From contig NZ_VYIX01000002.1 in NCBI RefSeq assembly GCF_009755885.1, positions 163,956-227,955 on the forward strand: 64,000 bases of DNA, written 5' to 3'. Of this stretch, positions 36,509 to 45,786 are shown piece by piece. Both the position numbers and the translations under genes were made by a program. The first letter of the stretch is position 1. Every line of letters begins with the position of its first letter. The notes beneath the pieces were generated by a model. The model saw only the letters and a program-made list of their open reading frames with translations, was not told where the DNA came from and made no database searches. The DNA comes from Brachyspira sp. SAP_772 (GTDB lineage: Bacteria > Spirochaetota > Brachyspiria > Brachyspirales > Brachyspiraceae).

Positions 36509-37967
36509 AAGATGGAATACTATGAATATAATAAAAGAAATAAATAAACTAAATAAAAATGCTGAACATGAAAAAATTATTGAAATTATAACTGCAATTC
36601 CAAAAGAGCAAAGAGATACAGAACTTTTTAGCTTGCTTGCCAGAGCTTATAATAATACAAAAAGATATGATGAAGCATTGGATAATTTAATGTATATAAG
36701 AGAAGAATGCATTGACGATGCTTTATGGAATTATAGGATTGGTTATGCTTATTATTATAAAGGCGATAAAGAAAAAGCAGAAATGCATTTTAAAAAAGTT
36801 TATGATTTAAATAATGAAGATACAGACGCTTATAATTTTTATATGCTATGTACTGAAGATAAAGATGATGGAATAAATTTTGAAGAGAGAGTTAATAGGT
36901 TTTGGAAATGGTTTGAAGAAAATGAAAAAGTTATCTCTGATTATATAGATAAAAAATCTGATATGTCATCAGAGGAAATAATTAAATTTGTTTCTAATGG
37001 TGTAGGTTTAATATCTAATAATCTGAAGTTTAATTTCGGGGGTAATTATGAGTTTACATTTACTGTAGAAAGCAAAGAATATTTATTTTATCTTACTCCT
37101 AGAATATCAGCTGCTATGCCTGAGAAGTTAAAAAGTAAATGGAAATTCTTTCCTTATATGCCAAAACAAGATATAGATGATGCTAATTTTGTAGTATATG
37201 ATAAAGATTTAAGTTTTAAAGAAATTTTAGTATCAGCTGAATATGATGAAGATGATAATTTCTTTAATTTGAAATTTTTTAATGAAAAGTTAAATCAATT
37301 AAATGAAAATTATGCTTATAATGCTTTTTATGTAATGCTTGAACATGCTGTAGGTGAGAATATATTCAAATTATATTTATTAGGAAATGTTAAAAAAAGT
37401 AATAAAAAACTTGATGGTATGATAGAGCTTACAAAACTTTATGACTTTATAATGGATACTCTAAAAAAAGAAAATAATGATATTATTACAGATCCTATAG
37501 ATAACTATATAGATTATGACTGTATGCCTAAAAATAATTTCTTTAGAGAAGATATATTTATGGGTAGTACATGCTATAAGGAACTTATTAGTGATTATGC
37601 TGATGAGAATGTAAGGGCTATTGTTAATATTTCTAAAATGGGAGCAAGGGCTGTGTATTTAGCTTATGAATTGTTAGACAATAAAGACGATGTTTATGAC
37701 GATGAAAATGTAAAAAAATTTCTTGATGAAAGAGATAAGATTGCAAATGAGCTTGAAAGTATAATGGGTGAGAAGGGAAGCGGCAAAGAAATAGGTATAC
37801 TATTAGGCAGTGCTTTTGGAATACTATGCGGATATATAGATTTACTTTTATACAATCAAGATGAGTTTATAAAAAGAGCTGAAGAAGTATTAAAAAAATA
37901 CAATCATAAATTTAAATTATTGAGATTCAGACAGTATTCAGAAACTATAAAGACATTTAATGATTAA
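36474..37967 (+). CDS. TPR protein, paralogue 1
   Basis: 497 residues. N-terminal TPR-like units (TELFSLLARAYNNTKRYDEALDNL, NYRIGYAYYYKGDKEKAEMHF) lie at about 45-125. A conserved C-terminal region of unknown function follows (FEERVNRFWKWFEENE, GGNYEFTFTVESKEYLFYL, MGEKGSGKEIGILLGSAFG). It is a clear homologue of the gene at 49.4-50.9 kb, over almost its full length and most similar at the C-terminus. The first 16 codons are a near-duplication of the next ones (MNIIKKINQLHK / MNIIKEINKLNK), so the ancestral start is probably the ATG at 36522. AAGGGG favours 36474. No signal peptide. Function unknown. Confidence 0.85.
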   Translation: MNIIKKINQLHKRWNTMNIIKEINKLNKNAEHEKIIEIITAIPKEQRDTELFSLLARAYNNTKRYDEALDNLMYIREECIDDALWNYRIGYAYYYKGDKEKAEMHFKKVYDLNNEDTDAYNFYMLCTEDKDDGINFEERVNRFWKWFEENEKVISDYIDKKSDMSSEEIIKFVSNGVGLISNNLKFNFGGNYEFTFTVESKEYLFYLTPRISAAMPEKLKSKWKFFPYMPKQDIDDANFVVYDKDLSFKEILVSAEYDEDDNFFNLKFFNEKLNQLNENYAYNAFYVMLEHAVGENIFKLYLLGNVKKSNKKLDGMIELTKLYDFIMDTLKKENNDIITDPIDNYIDYDCMPKNNFFREDIFMGSTCYKELISDYADENVRAIVNISKMGARAVYLAYELLDNKDDVYDDENVKKFLDERDKIANELESIMGEKGSGKEIGILLGSAFGILCGYIDLLLYNQDEFIKRAEEVLKKYNHKFKLLRFRQYSETIKTFND

Positions 37968-38390
37968 TTAAATAAAATAATATTAATGTGTTTTTTTAGT
38001 GCATACTGCATGTATTATAATAGTTTATACATATTCCTAAGATATTAGTTATAGTATTTGCGTTTTTCGCGAAGCGTGCCCGTAAAAACATTTTTTAAGT
38101 TTTTTATATTTGCGGGGACTAGCCCCCGCACCCCAACTTCTTTTGCGACCGTAGGAAGTGCCCTTGCGGCGTGCCACAAAGAAGCAAAAAGGCTGCATTA
38201 AAAAAACTAGCTTTAAAACATATCCAAAATACAAGTATTATTTTATACTAATACATATTAAAAATATATAAAGCTATAACATTTGTACTTTTTGCAACTT
38301 TTTGCTACGGGAAAAAGTTGATAGAAAATTATTATTTTAATATATACTGAAAATTTTAAGTTTTTTATTTTTATTATTTGCGGGGCTTTT
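36522..38390 (+). repeat. Inverted-repeat arm 1 (TPR gene plus downstream repeat)
   Basis: The coding region and its non-coding 3' flank (to about 38390) match 49005-50859 in reverse orientation. The 3' flank is near-identical, for example ACGGGCACGCTTCGCGAA and TATTATAATAGTTTATACAT in both. The arms enclose about 10.6 kb. Confidence 0.82.
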
Positions 38391-38400
38391 TAATATTTTT
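38058..38400 (-). repeat. Dispersed intergenic repeat R4
   Basis: A reverse-orientation copy in the 534-bp gap after TPR paralogue 1. It holds TTCGCGAAGCGTGCCCG, the near-palindrome GCGGGGACTAGCCCCCGC, CCAACTTCTTTTGCGACCG, GCAAAAAGGCTGCATT, and module C CAACTTTTTGCTACGGGAAAAAGTTG. It is almost identical, reversed, to 49005-49320. Nothing else is seen before the acetyltransferase gene. Confidence 0.85.
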
Positions 38401-38501
38401 AAGAAGCTTTTTTCTTTTTGCATTTATTTGTTAATTTATGAATTTGCTAATTTTAAAAAATAGTATATAATCGTACTAATTCTATATAAGGATTAAGCCA
38501 T

Positions 38502-39068
38502 ATGATTAAATTAATAGAAATGAAAAACAACTTAAAAAATAAAAATGTATATCATCAAATTTTTAATGAAGCTTTCCCAATCGAAGAGAGATGGAATTTT
38601 GAGATGATACTTGAAAATAAAAGCAACTCTAGATATAAGTTTTATTCTATTTTAGATGATGATAAACCAATAGGCTTAACTATGATTTGGATTTTTGAAA
38701 AGTTTTATTTTGGCGAATATCTTGCTATAGATAAAAATTTAAGAGGTAAAAATTACGGCTCACAAGTATTAAATAAAATATTTGATATGCATGATGATAA
38801 ATTAATTGTTATAGAAGTAGAGCCTTATGACTTGAATGATATAGCAAAAAGAAGAATTAATTGGTATAAGAGATGCGGATTTATATTATCAGATTATGAT
38901 TATGATATGCCTTGTATAAAAGATGGAAAAAGAGATACAATGAAAATGCAGATTATGACAAATAAAGAAATACAAACTAAAGAAGAATATAATAATATCA
39001 TCACAACATTATATGATAAAGTTTATAACCCTAGATTAGATAATATTAATAATTGGAAAGAGATTTAA
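38502..39068 (+). CDS. GNAT-family N-acetyltransferase
   Basis: 188 residues. The acetyl-CoA-binding region reads YLAIDKNLRGKNYGSQVLNKIF (R-G-K-x-Y/G type), preceded by DDDKPIGLTMI and followed by INWYKRCGFIL, all standard GNAT elements. The substrate is unknown. The 3' end overlaps the convergent signal-peptidase gene by 23 bp. Confidence 0.88.
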   Translation: MIKLIEMKNNLKNKNVYHQIFNEAFPIEERWNFEMILENKSNSRYKFYSILDDDKPIGLTMIWIFEKFYFGEYLAIDKNLRGKNYGSQVLNKIFDMHDDKLIVIEVEPYDLNDIAKRRINWYKRCGFILSDYDYDMPCIKDGKRDTMKMQIMTNKEIQTKEEYNNIITTLYDKVYNPRLDNINNWKEI

Positions 39069-39567
39069 AATTATTAAATAATTTAAATCTTCTTTTTGGG
39101 CTAAATATTAATATAATATGCCCTACTATATCTTTTTTGTTTATAAGACCGAAATGCCTGCTGTCTTCGCTTAAAGATATATTATCGCCCAAAACAAAAT
39201 ATTCATCTTTGCCAATATTGTAAATGGCATTATCTTCTTTGCTAAAAATATAATATCTATGCCTTATAAGCTCATCATTTAAATATAATCCGCCTTCAAA
39301 AATCTCTACTTTATCTCCCTCTTTTCCTATAACACGCTTCACCAAATTATTAGTACCCCTTCTAAAAACAATAACATCAAAGTTTTTAATATTATTAAAA
39401 ATAAAATTATTTTTTAAAAGAAGTATTTGGTCGCCTTCATAAAAAGTAGGCTCCATAGATTTATTGCTTACTATATAAGTGTCAAAGAAAAATACCCTAA
39501 TAAATCCTGCCAAAAATAAAGCAAGAAAAGATGCTAATATTATCTCTAAAATCTGTTTTTTATTCAT
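39046..39567 (-). CDS. lepB: Signal peptidase I
   Basis: A 173-residue inner-membrane serine protease that removes signal peptides. An N-terminal helix (about 7-28) is followed by the catalytic S37 in SNKSMEPTFYEGD and K77 in NNLVKRVIGKEGD, then YFVLGDNISLSEDSRHFG. It lies 2 bp after mutS on the same strand, so both share a transcript. A compact, one-helix version. Confidence 0.94.
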   Translation of the reverse strand: MNKKQILEIILASFLALFLAGFIRVFFFDTYIVSNKSMEPTFYEGDQILLLKNNFIFNNIKNFDVIVFRRGTNNLVKRVIGKEGDKVEIFEGGLYLNDELIRHRYYIFSKEDNAIYNIGKDEYFVLGDNISLSEDSRHFGLINKKDIVGHIILIFSPKRRFKLFNNFKSLSNY

Positions 39568-39569
39568 TA

Positions 39570-42260
39570 TTAATTATTTAAATCTCTCTTCCATTTGTTA
39601 ATTAAATTAAGAGCCTCTATTGGAGTGATATCATTAATATTTAAATCTTTAATTTCTTTTTCTATTTCGCTTTCTTTTGTTTCTTTATCATCAAAATCAA
39701 TCTTAGAATCTGCTTTAGAATTAAAAGGAAGAATGTCTGGAGATTTTTTATTATTTATCTCTATATTCTCAACTTGTATGCCAGCCTCATTCTCAAGCTT
39801 TTTTAATATCTCTGAAGCTCTTTGTATAACTTTATTCGGAGCACCTGCAATTTTTGCCGCATATATACCATAACTAGATTCAGCCGCCCCCTCAATAACT
39901 TTTTTCATAAATATTATTTCATCTTTATACTCTTCAACTAATACCTTATAATTTTTAACTCCCTCCAAATCTTCAAGCATAGTAAGCTCATGATAATGCG
40001 TAGCAAATAATGTTTTTGATTTTTTGTTTTCTTCATTTACTAAATATTCAACTATAGCCCAAGCAATAGAAAGCCCATCATAAGTAGAAGTGCCTCTCCC
40101 TATCTCATCCATTATAACAAGGCTTTTATCTGTACAATGATTAAGTATATAAGCAGTTTCATTCATCTCTACCAAAAATGTACTCTCACCCTTTGCTATA
40201 TTATCGCTCGCCCCAACTCTTGTAAATATTCTATCAACTATAGATATCTTAGCACTCTTAGCAGGCACAAATGAACCAATCTGTGCAAGAAGTACTATTA
40301 AAGCAGTTTGCCTCAAATATGTACTTTTACCGCTCATGTTAGGGCCTGTAATTATTAGCAAATGCTCATTTTTATTGTCTAAATATGTATCATTTGCTAT
40401 AAAGCTTTCATTTTTTAAATTCGCTTCAACTACAGGGTGTCTTCCTTCTTTTATGTCTATTATGCCGTCATCTGTTATAATAGGCTTTGTATAATTTTCT
40501 TCTGCAGCAAGGCAAGCTAAAGAAACATAAACATCTATTACCGATATTATCTTTGCCATTTTTAATATAGATGTTAAATATTCATTAACTTTATTACGAA
40601 CTTCTATAAATATGTCATATTCTAAAGCATAACTTTTTTCATTAGCTTCGTTTATAGTTTTCTCATATTCCATAAGTTTGCTTGTAGTGTATCTCTCGCT
40701 TCCTACCAATGTTTGCCTTTTTATAAAATCTTTCGGAACTAATGATATATTAGATTTTGTTATCTCTATATAATATCCTATAACATTATTATATCTTATT
40801 TTAAGATTGTTAATTGTAGTAGCTGCTTTATATTCATTTTCTAATTCGCTTATCCAAGTTCTTCCTTCTCTTCTTGCCTCATTATATTTTTTTAGTTTTT
40901 CATCATAATCATCTTTTATAATGTCGCCTTCATTTAATACAATTTTAGGGTCTTCCAATATTGCTCTTTCGATTAAATCTGTAATAATTTTTATATCGCT
41001 TATCTCTTCAAAGTTTACATCATTAAAATTATTAAGCACAAGCTCTGTAATTATTTGCAAAGATGAAAATAAAAACCTCTTTAAAGACACTAACTCTTTA
41101 GGGTTAATCCTACCAAGTGCTAATTTTGAAGCAAGTCTCTCTATATCTCCCACATCAGAAAGCATGTCCATTATTCTATACATAAACTTCTGATTCTTAT
41201 AAAAATATTCAACATTATTAAGCCTTTTATTTATCTCATCAATATTAAGCAAAGGCTCTACTATTATTCGTTTTAAATATCTCGCTCCCATAGATGTTTT
41301 TGTTTTGTCTATGGTGTCGAACAATGTCATCTTATTATTGTCGTTTCTTATAGTTTCCAAAATCTCTAAACTAGATATTGTTGCATAGTCTAATGTCATA
41401 GAGTCTTTTCTGTTGTAGAGTTTGATGTTTGATATATGCTCTAATGATGTTTTTGATAATTCTTGTAAATAATATATTAAAGAACCAAGAAGTGAAACTA
41501 TTAAATGCTTATCTTCTATACCGAAGCTTTTTAATGATATTGTCTTAAAATGATTAGTTAATAATTTATACGCATAAGAATATTCTGCTGTATAATTTGG
41601 GGTTGTGCTAAAGAATATATTTGAAAACCTGTTTTGTATTTCTTTTATTATCTTACTTTCTTTTACAGATTCTATACTCATTATCTCTTTTGGTGAAAAT
41701 CTTATAATCTCTTCGCATATCTCATCTAAAAAGTCTTTTATATTGTTATTATTATTTTCAATTTCTGTAACATACAATTCACCCGTAGATATATCGCATA
41801 TACCAATAGCAATATTATTCTCACTTTTAGAAACTATTATGGAAGCTAAATAATTATTGCTTTTTGATTCTAAATATTTGTTTTCTGCAATAGTGCCGGG
41901 TGTTATTACTTGAGTAACATCTCTTTTTACTATGCCTTTTGCCGTTTTAGGGTCTTCCATTTGGTCGCATATAGCTATTTTCCTACCGCTTTTTACTAAT
42001 TTTGACAAATAATTATCTATAGCATGATATGGAACACCTGCCATTGGAACATTTGCCCTTTTAGTGAGAGTAAGACCTAAAAGCTCTGAAACTACTTTAG
42101 CATCTTCAAAAAATACTTCGTAAAAATCTCCCATTCTAAACAAAAGTATACTATCGCTATATTTATCTTTAATCTCTTTGTATTGCCTCATCATTGGCGT
42201 GAGTTTTTCTTCTTTGTTTACATTTTCTGATGATTCTTCTGAAAAAAAAGTTTCTTGCAT
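39570..42260 (-). CDS. mutS: DNA mismatch repair protein MutS
   Basis: About 896 residues. Mismatch-recognition motif F46-Y-E48 lies in FRMGDFYEVFFEDA. Connector and lever domains follow, then the ATPase with GPNMSGKSTYLRQ (Walker A), VIMDEIGRGTST (Walker B) and ATHYHELT. The ATG at 42260 (MQETFFSEES) is chosen over an in-frame TTG at 42326 whose extra 22 residues resemble no MutS N-terminus. The C-terminal 80 residues are a charged tail. It heads mutS-lepB. mutL is not in the window. Confidence 0.96.
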   Translation of the reverse strand: MQETFFSEESSENVNKEEKLTPMMRQYKEIKDKYSDSILLFRMGDFYEVFFEDAKVVSELLGLTLTKRANVPMAGVPYHAIDNYLSKLVKSGRKIAICDQMEDPKTAKGIVKRDVTQVITPGTIAENKYLESKSNNYLASIIVSKSENNIAIGICDISTGELYVTEIENNNNNIKDFLDEICEEIIRFSPKEIMSIESVKESKIIKEIQNRFSNIFFSTTPNYTAEYSYAYKLLTNHFKTISLKSFGIEDKHLIVSLLGSLIYYLQELSKTSLEHISNIKLYNRKDSMTLDYATISSLEILETIRNDNNKMTLFDTIDKTKTSMGARYLKRIIVEPLLNIDEINKRLNNVEYFYKNQKFMYRIMDMLSDVGDIERLASKLALGRINPKELVSLKRFLFSSLQIITELVLNNFNDVNFEEISDIKIITDLIERAILEDPKIVLNEGDIIKDDYDEKLKKYNEARREGRTWISELENEYKAATTINNLKIRYNNVIGYYIEITKSNISLVPKDFIKRQTLVGSERYTTSKLMEYEKTINEANEKSYALEYDIFIEVRNKVNEYLTSILKMAKIISVIDVYVSLACLAAEENYTKPIITDDGIIDIKEGRHPVVEANLKNESFIANDTYLDNKNEHLLIITGPNMSGKSTYLRQTALIVLLAQIGSFVPAKSAKISIVDRIFTRVGASDNIAKGESTFLVEMNETAYILNHCTDKSLVIMDEIGRGTSTYDGLSIAWAIVEYLVNEENKKSKTLFATHYHELTMLEDLEGVKNYKVLVEEYKDEIIFMKKVIEGAAESSYGIYAAKIAGAPNKVIQRASEILKKLENEAGIQVENIEINNKKSPDILPFNSKADSKIDFDDKETKESEIEKEIKDLNINDITPIEALNLINKWKRDLNN

Positions 42261-42530
42261 ATTTTTTTTAAATCCGTTACCATTTTTATTAAAAATTAGT
42301 ATATTATATTTATAGAGTTTTATCAAATAAAATTATATATAAGAAGTGTATTATAATAATTTTAATATAATTTTTGCAAAAATATTATGTAAATACCACT
42401 TTTATATTGCTTTTTTATATTAAATATTGTATAGTAATATTACTTCATACGATATTGTTTTAATTAATTACTTTTTATTAAATTTAGCATATATAAAAAC
42501 ACAATATATATAAAAAATACCATTATAGAG

Positions 42531-42553
42531 AGGATTGAGTAATGCTCAGTCCT
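42531..42553. terminator. Hairpin between the Eis-like gene and mutS
   Basis: AGGATTGAG pairs with CTCAGTCCT (9 bp, one G-U) around TAATG. T-rich sequence follows on the plus strand, and TATTTTTTATA lies some bases beyond it on the minus strand. It probably ends the minus-strand acetyltransferase transcript. The rest of the 327-bp gap is AT-rich with nothing recognised. Confidence 0.55.
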
Positions 42554-42587
42554 TTCGCTTTTTTAATTATTGTATCTTAAAAATTAA

Positions 42588-43844
42588 TTAAAAATAATCA
42601 GAGAAATAAACTTGTTCTTTAGGTATGATACTTTCTAAAAGTTTGATAGCATTAGCTGTTGATTCTATCCTTCCTATTTTATAAAGATATGATGGGCTTT
42701 TATAGCTCATAAGCATAGTAGTTAAAGTTTTTATGTCCATTTTTATAATATATCTGTCTTTTGAGTTTCTTTTATATTCTTTTGATATTCTTTTACATAC
42801 TGTGTTTTTATCTTCATTCCAATAAAGCATAAAGCTTGCATTATTCCACTTAGCCATATCATCTTTAATTATTAAATTAATTTTTTTGTTTTTTGGCTTT
42901 CTTAAAAAAGGATAATTATTAATAAATCCTTTAACATCTGTAATTCTCGCCATAATGTATGGTCTTATAGTTTCTTTTATTTCGCTATCTTCAAGCAAAA
43001 ATGCTATAGGTTCATTTGTGTAGTTGTATCCTTTAACTTCATCAACCATAGAGAAATGTGCAGATATATAATTCCAAAGCCCAAGCCTAGCTTCAAAATT
43101 AATATAAACCATCTCTTTTATATGAAACACATCATTTTCAATAACATAAACCAAATAGCCCTCAGCTTCATTTTTATCATTATAATATAAAGCAACTATA
43201 GTGTCATCAACTTCCCATCTCCAATACTCTTCCCACTCCAAATCTCCTCGAATTAAAGCACCATGCCTAGTATAAGAAAATTTATTATAAAGCTCTTTCA
43301 AATCATCGCTGTCTGTAGCAACTCTCTCCACTCTTCCTTTACTAGTCATAGTTTTAGGAAGCTGAGTGTCTTTTATAGTAAAGCTCATTTTGTCAGATAT
43401 TATCTCCCACCCTTTTCTTCTGTAGAAAGGAATAGAATACGGATATAATACAGATATAGTCTGCCCCTCTTTTTTCATGTTTTCAATACTTTTTATCATC
43501 AAATCATTCATAAGACCAAGATTAGAATATTCTGGGTAGGTAGCAACTCCTGTAATACCTGCCATTTTGTATATCACTCCATGAATATTCATTTTCATAG
43601 GGTATACTGCTATCTGAGAAGCTAACTTATTTCCGTCAAACCAACCTAAAACCTTTGCCTTGCTTAATACTGCAGATTTTGCCTGCTTTATTTCATCAAC
43701 TTCATATCCTAAAGTAATAAGTTCATTATTGCTCACCTGAAAAGCATATCTTAATAAATTATTGAAATCATCCAAATCTTTTAAAGTTAAATATCTGATT
43801 TTAAATTTTTTCTTTTTTTTATTTATTAAATCTTTATCAATCAT
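42588..43844 (-). CDS. Eis-like GNAT acetyltransferase
   Basis: 418 residues with the three-part Eis architecture: an N-terminal GNAT domain (about 12-150; AGITGVATYPEYSNLGLMNDLM), a second degenerate GNAT region, and an SCP2-like C-terminus. PYSIPFYRRKGWEII is highly characteristic. The acetyl-CoA loop is degenerate (SNLGL rather than RxxGxG). Relatives acetylate amines, including aminoglycosides in mycobacteria; the substrate here is unknown. A lysine-rich N-terminus precedes the domain. Confidence 0.85.
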   Translation of the reverse strand: MIDKDLINKKKKKFKIRYLTLKDLDDFNNLLRYAFQVSNNELITLGYEVDEIKQAKSAVLSKAKVLGWFDGNKLASQIAVYPMKMNIHGVIYKMAGITGVATYPEYSNLGLMNDLMIKSIENMKKEGQTISVLYPYSIPFYRRKGWEIISDKMSFTIKDTQLPKTMTSKGRVERVATDSDDLKELYNKFSYTRHGALIRGDLEWEEYWRWEVDDTIVALYYNDKNEAEGYLVYVIENDVFHIKEMVYINFEARLGLWNYISAHFSMVDEVKGYNYTNEPIAFLLEDSEIKETIRPYIMARITDVKGFINNYPFLRKPKNKKINLIIKDDMAKWNNASFMLYWNEDKNTVCKRISKEYKRNSKDRYIIKMDIKTLTTMLMSYKSPSYLYKIGRIESTANAIKLLESIIPKEQVYFSDYF

Positions 43845-43915
43845 ATAAAACCTAGACTTTACATAACTATATAATAATATTAATGTAGAATTATATAATT
43901 GTCAATTATTTTGTA

Positions 43916-44480
43916 CTACTCGCCTAGCTGTGCACTCCCTACGGTCGTACCGAGTAGGTGCCTATCGGCAAAATAACTTGGGGTGCTAGCCTACTGGCAC
44001 ACTCAAATATTTTTATTTTACTCAACTTTTTCCCGCCTTCGCTATGCGGACTTCGTCAAAGTTGCAAAAAGTGCAAGTGTACTTTGATTTTACATGTTAG
44101 TAATATATATTAAATGCAGTTCTTTTGGTTCTTTTATACCAATAAAAGAACTGGGGTGCGGGGCAAAGCCCTGCAAACAACTAAAATAAAAAATTTTATA
44201 ATATATTGAAATAATAATTTTTTATCAACTTTTTTGTCGCTCAAAAAAGTTGCAAAAAACGCAAGTACTATCGCTAATGTCTTAAGAATATGTATTAGTA
44301 TAAAATAATACTTGTATTTTAGGTTAAAAAAAATGCAGTCTTTTTGCTTCTTTGGGCACGCCTCCGGTACTTCCTTCGGTCGCAAAAGAAGTGGGGGTGC
44401 GGGGTACGAGCTGTACCACCTTGCCGCACGGTAATACTCTGCTTTAATCATATCCTTTCAGATGTGCGGGGGTATTACTT
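43916..44480 (+). repeat. Dispersed intergenic repeat R5 (composite)
   Basis: Fills the 648-bp gap between the hsdS and Eis-like genes. In order: module D (CTACTCGCCTAGCTGTGCAC, 43916-43970); module C (TCAACTTTTTCCCGCCTTCG, 44020-44105); variant module B (TGCAGTTCTTTTGGTTC...AAAAGAACTGGGG, 44113-44185); module C (ATCAACTTTTTTGTCGC, 44222-44300); module B (44335-44405); and module A (GTACGAGCTGTACCACC with CCGCACG/TGTGCGG, 44402-44480). It is the largest chain with two B-C pairs. Confidence 0.85.
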
Positions 44481-44492
44481 TTTAATACACAA

Positions 44493-45653
44493 TTATTTCT
44501 TCTTCTCCTTAAAAGTAAGTAATTTATCTCTATAATACTCGTACTGCTTTTTACGCAATTCAATCTCAGCAGGCAGCCCCCTAGTGATGTCATTGCATAG
44601 CGTGTCGAATTGGTCAAGTATTTTAACGATACGTTCCTGCTCCTCCAAAGGCGGTATTGGAACTAAAAATTTTCTTATTTTTTCCATTGGAATATTTTTC
44701 ATTGAAGAAGACTGTAATAATTTATTAATTTGTGTATTAAAAAAAATATTACTTTGAAAATAGTATATCATAAATTTAGGAAGTATTATTTTTTTATCAA
44801 ATCTTATTAAAGCAACATTTGGAGCTAAATAATATTTATCATTTTTATCTATTAACGCAACTTCTCCAATAGTTCCAACATAAGTAAATAACATATCATC
44901 AATATATAATTTACTTCTTGTTAATTTTGTTAAATCACTTTCATCAATATATTTTACTTCATCTAAATTTAGTCTTCCATTTTTAACATTAAGACCTCTT
45001 AAAGCAATTATTTTGCCTTTATTAGAATAAGTAACATATTTTGTAAATTCAAATCCTGCCAATTTTGTTACTAATCCTACATCTCCAACTGTTTTATATT
45101 CAACCTCGTCGCCGAAAGTCAACAGCTTGTCTCTGTAATACTCATACTGCTTTTTTCTTAATTCTAATTCTTTATTTAATAAATCTTGATATTTTGTAAA
45201 AGTGTCTAATATACGAACTATCTCTTTTTGTATTTCTATTGGCGGTATTGGAATTGAAATATTTTTTATTTCACCAGCTGTTATAAGCGGAATACCACCA
45301 CCTTTTATATAATTATTCAATCTAGCATTGATTAAGATGTAATACATATATTTAAAATATATATCTGAATTTAATTCTGTTATTATTAATGTGTTGTCTG
45401 ATACATCATATAAACCATCAGCAATATGAATATAACCTGCATTAACACCAACGCGGGCAATTAATATATGTGGCTTATCAAAAACATAATCATCAGAATA
45501 TGCTATTATACCAGTAGAACCATAGACAGGATATTTTCCAGTTTCATTTTTTATTTTGTTTCTTCCTGATTTAATTTCTGATACATCACCAAGATTTTTC
45601 CATTCCACGCCGTCAGCACAGTGTTTTTTTAATAACTCTTCAAATTTACTCAT
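44493..45653 (-). CDS. hsdS: Orphan type I restriction specificity subunit (HsdS)
   Basis: 386 residues. Two target-recognition domains (about 12-135 and 185-330) are each followed by a conserved helical region: ISIPIPPIEIQKEIVRILD then ELRKKQYEYYRDKLLTF (164-180), and VPIPPLEEQERIVKILD then the identical ELRKKQYEYYRDKLLTF (365-381). This is the HsdS plan, recognising a bipartite DNA site. No hsdM or hsdR lies within the window, so it must act with subunits encoded elsewhere or be inactive. Dispersed repeats abut its 3' end. The identical 17-residue repeats (44511-44561 and 45114-45164) could allow domain exchange. Confidence 0.9.
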   Translation of the reverse strand: MSKFEELLKKHCADGVEWKNLGDVSEIKSGRNKIKNETGKYPVYGSTGIIAYSDDYVFDKPHILIARVGVNAGYIHIADGLYDVSDNTLIITELNSDIYFKYMYYILINARLNNYIKGGGIPLITAGEIKNISIPIPPIEIQKEIVRILDTFTKYQDLLNKELELRKKQYEYYRDKLLTFGDEVEYKTVGDVGLVTKLAGFEFTKYVTYSNKGKIIALRGLNVKNGRLNLDEVKYIDESDLTKLTRSKLYIDDMLFTYVGTIGEVALIDKNDKYYLAPNVALIRFDKKIILPKFMIYYFQSNIFFNTQINKLLQSSSMKNIPMEKIRKFLVPIPPLEEQERIVKILDQFDTLCNDITRGLPAEIELRKKQYEYYRDKLLTFKEKKK

Positions 45654-45786
45654 AACTAAAACATTATAAACAATTATAATCTTTTTCTCAATTACATTTT
45701 TGCTAAAGTAATAAATTATTATATCGATAGTTTTACTATAATGTATATTAATAGTTTTATAATTATTATCTTGTAGAGGTGTTCTT

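Noticed and set aside
38049..38234. Minus-strand small frame sharing its peptide with one at 49145-49363
   Set aside because: The similarity is due to the DNA repeat (arms of the inverted repeat), not to coding constraint; no ribosome-binding site, and the C-termini diverge.
42261..42326. Upstream TTG start extending MutS by 22 residues
   Set aside because: The extension has no MutS-like content and no ribosome-binding site; the ATG at 42260 gives the usual N-terminus.
44134..44535. Short frames on both strands around repeat R5
   Set aside because: Composed of repeat modules; overlapping on both strands and extending into the hsdS 3' end.
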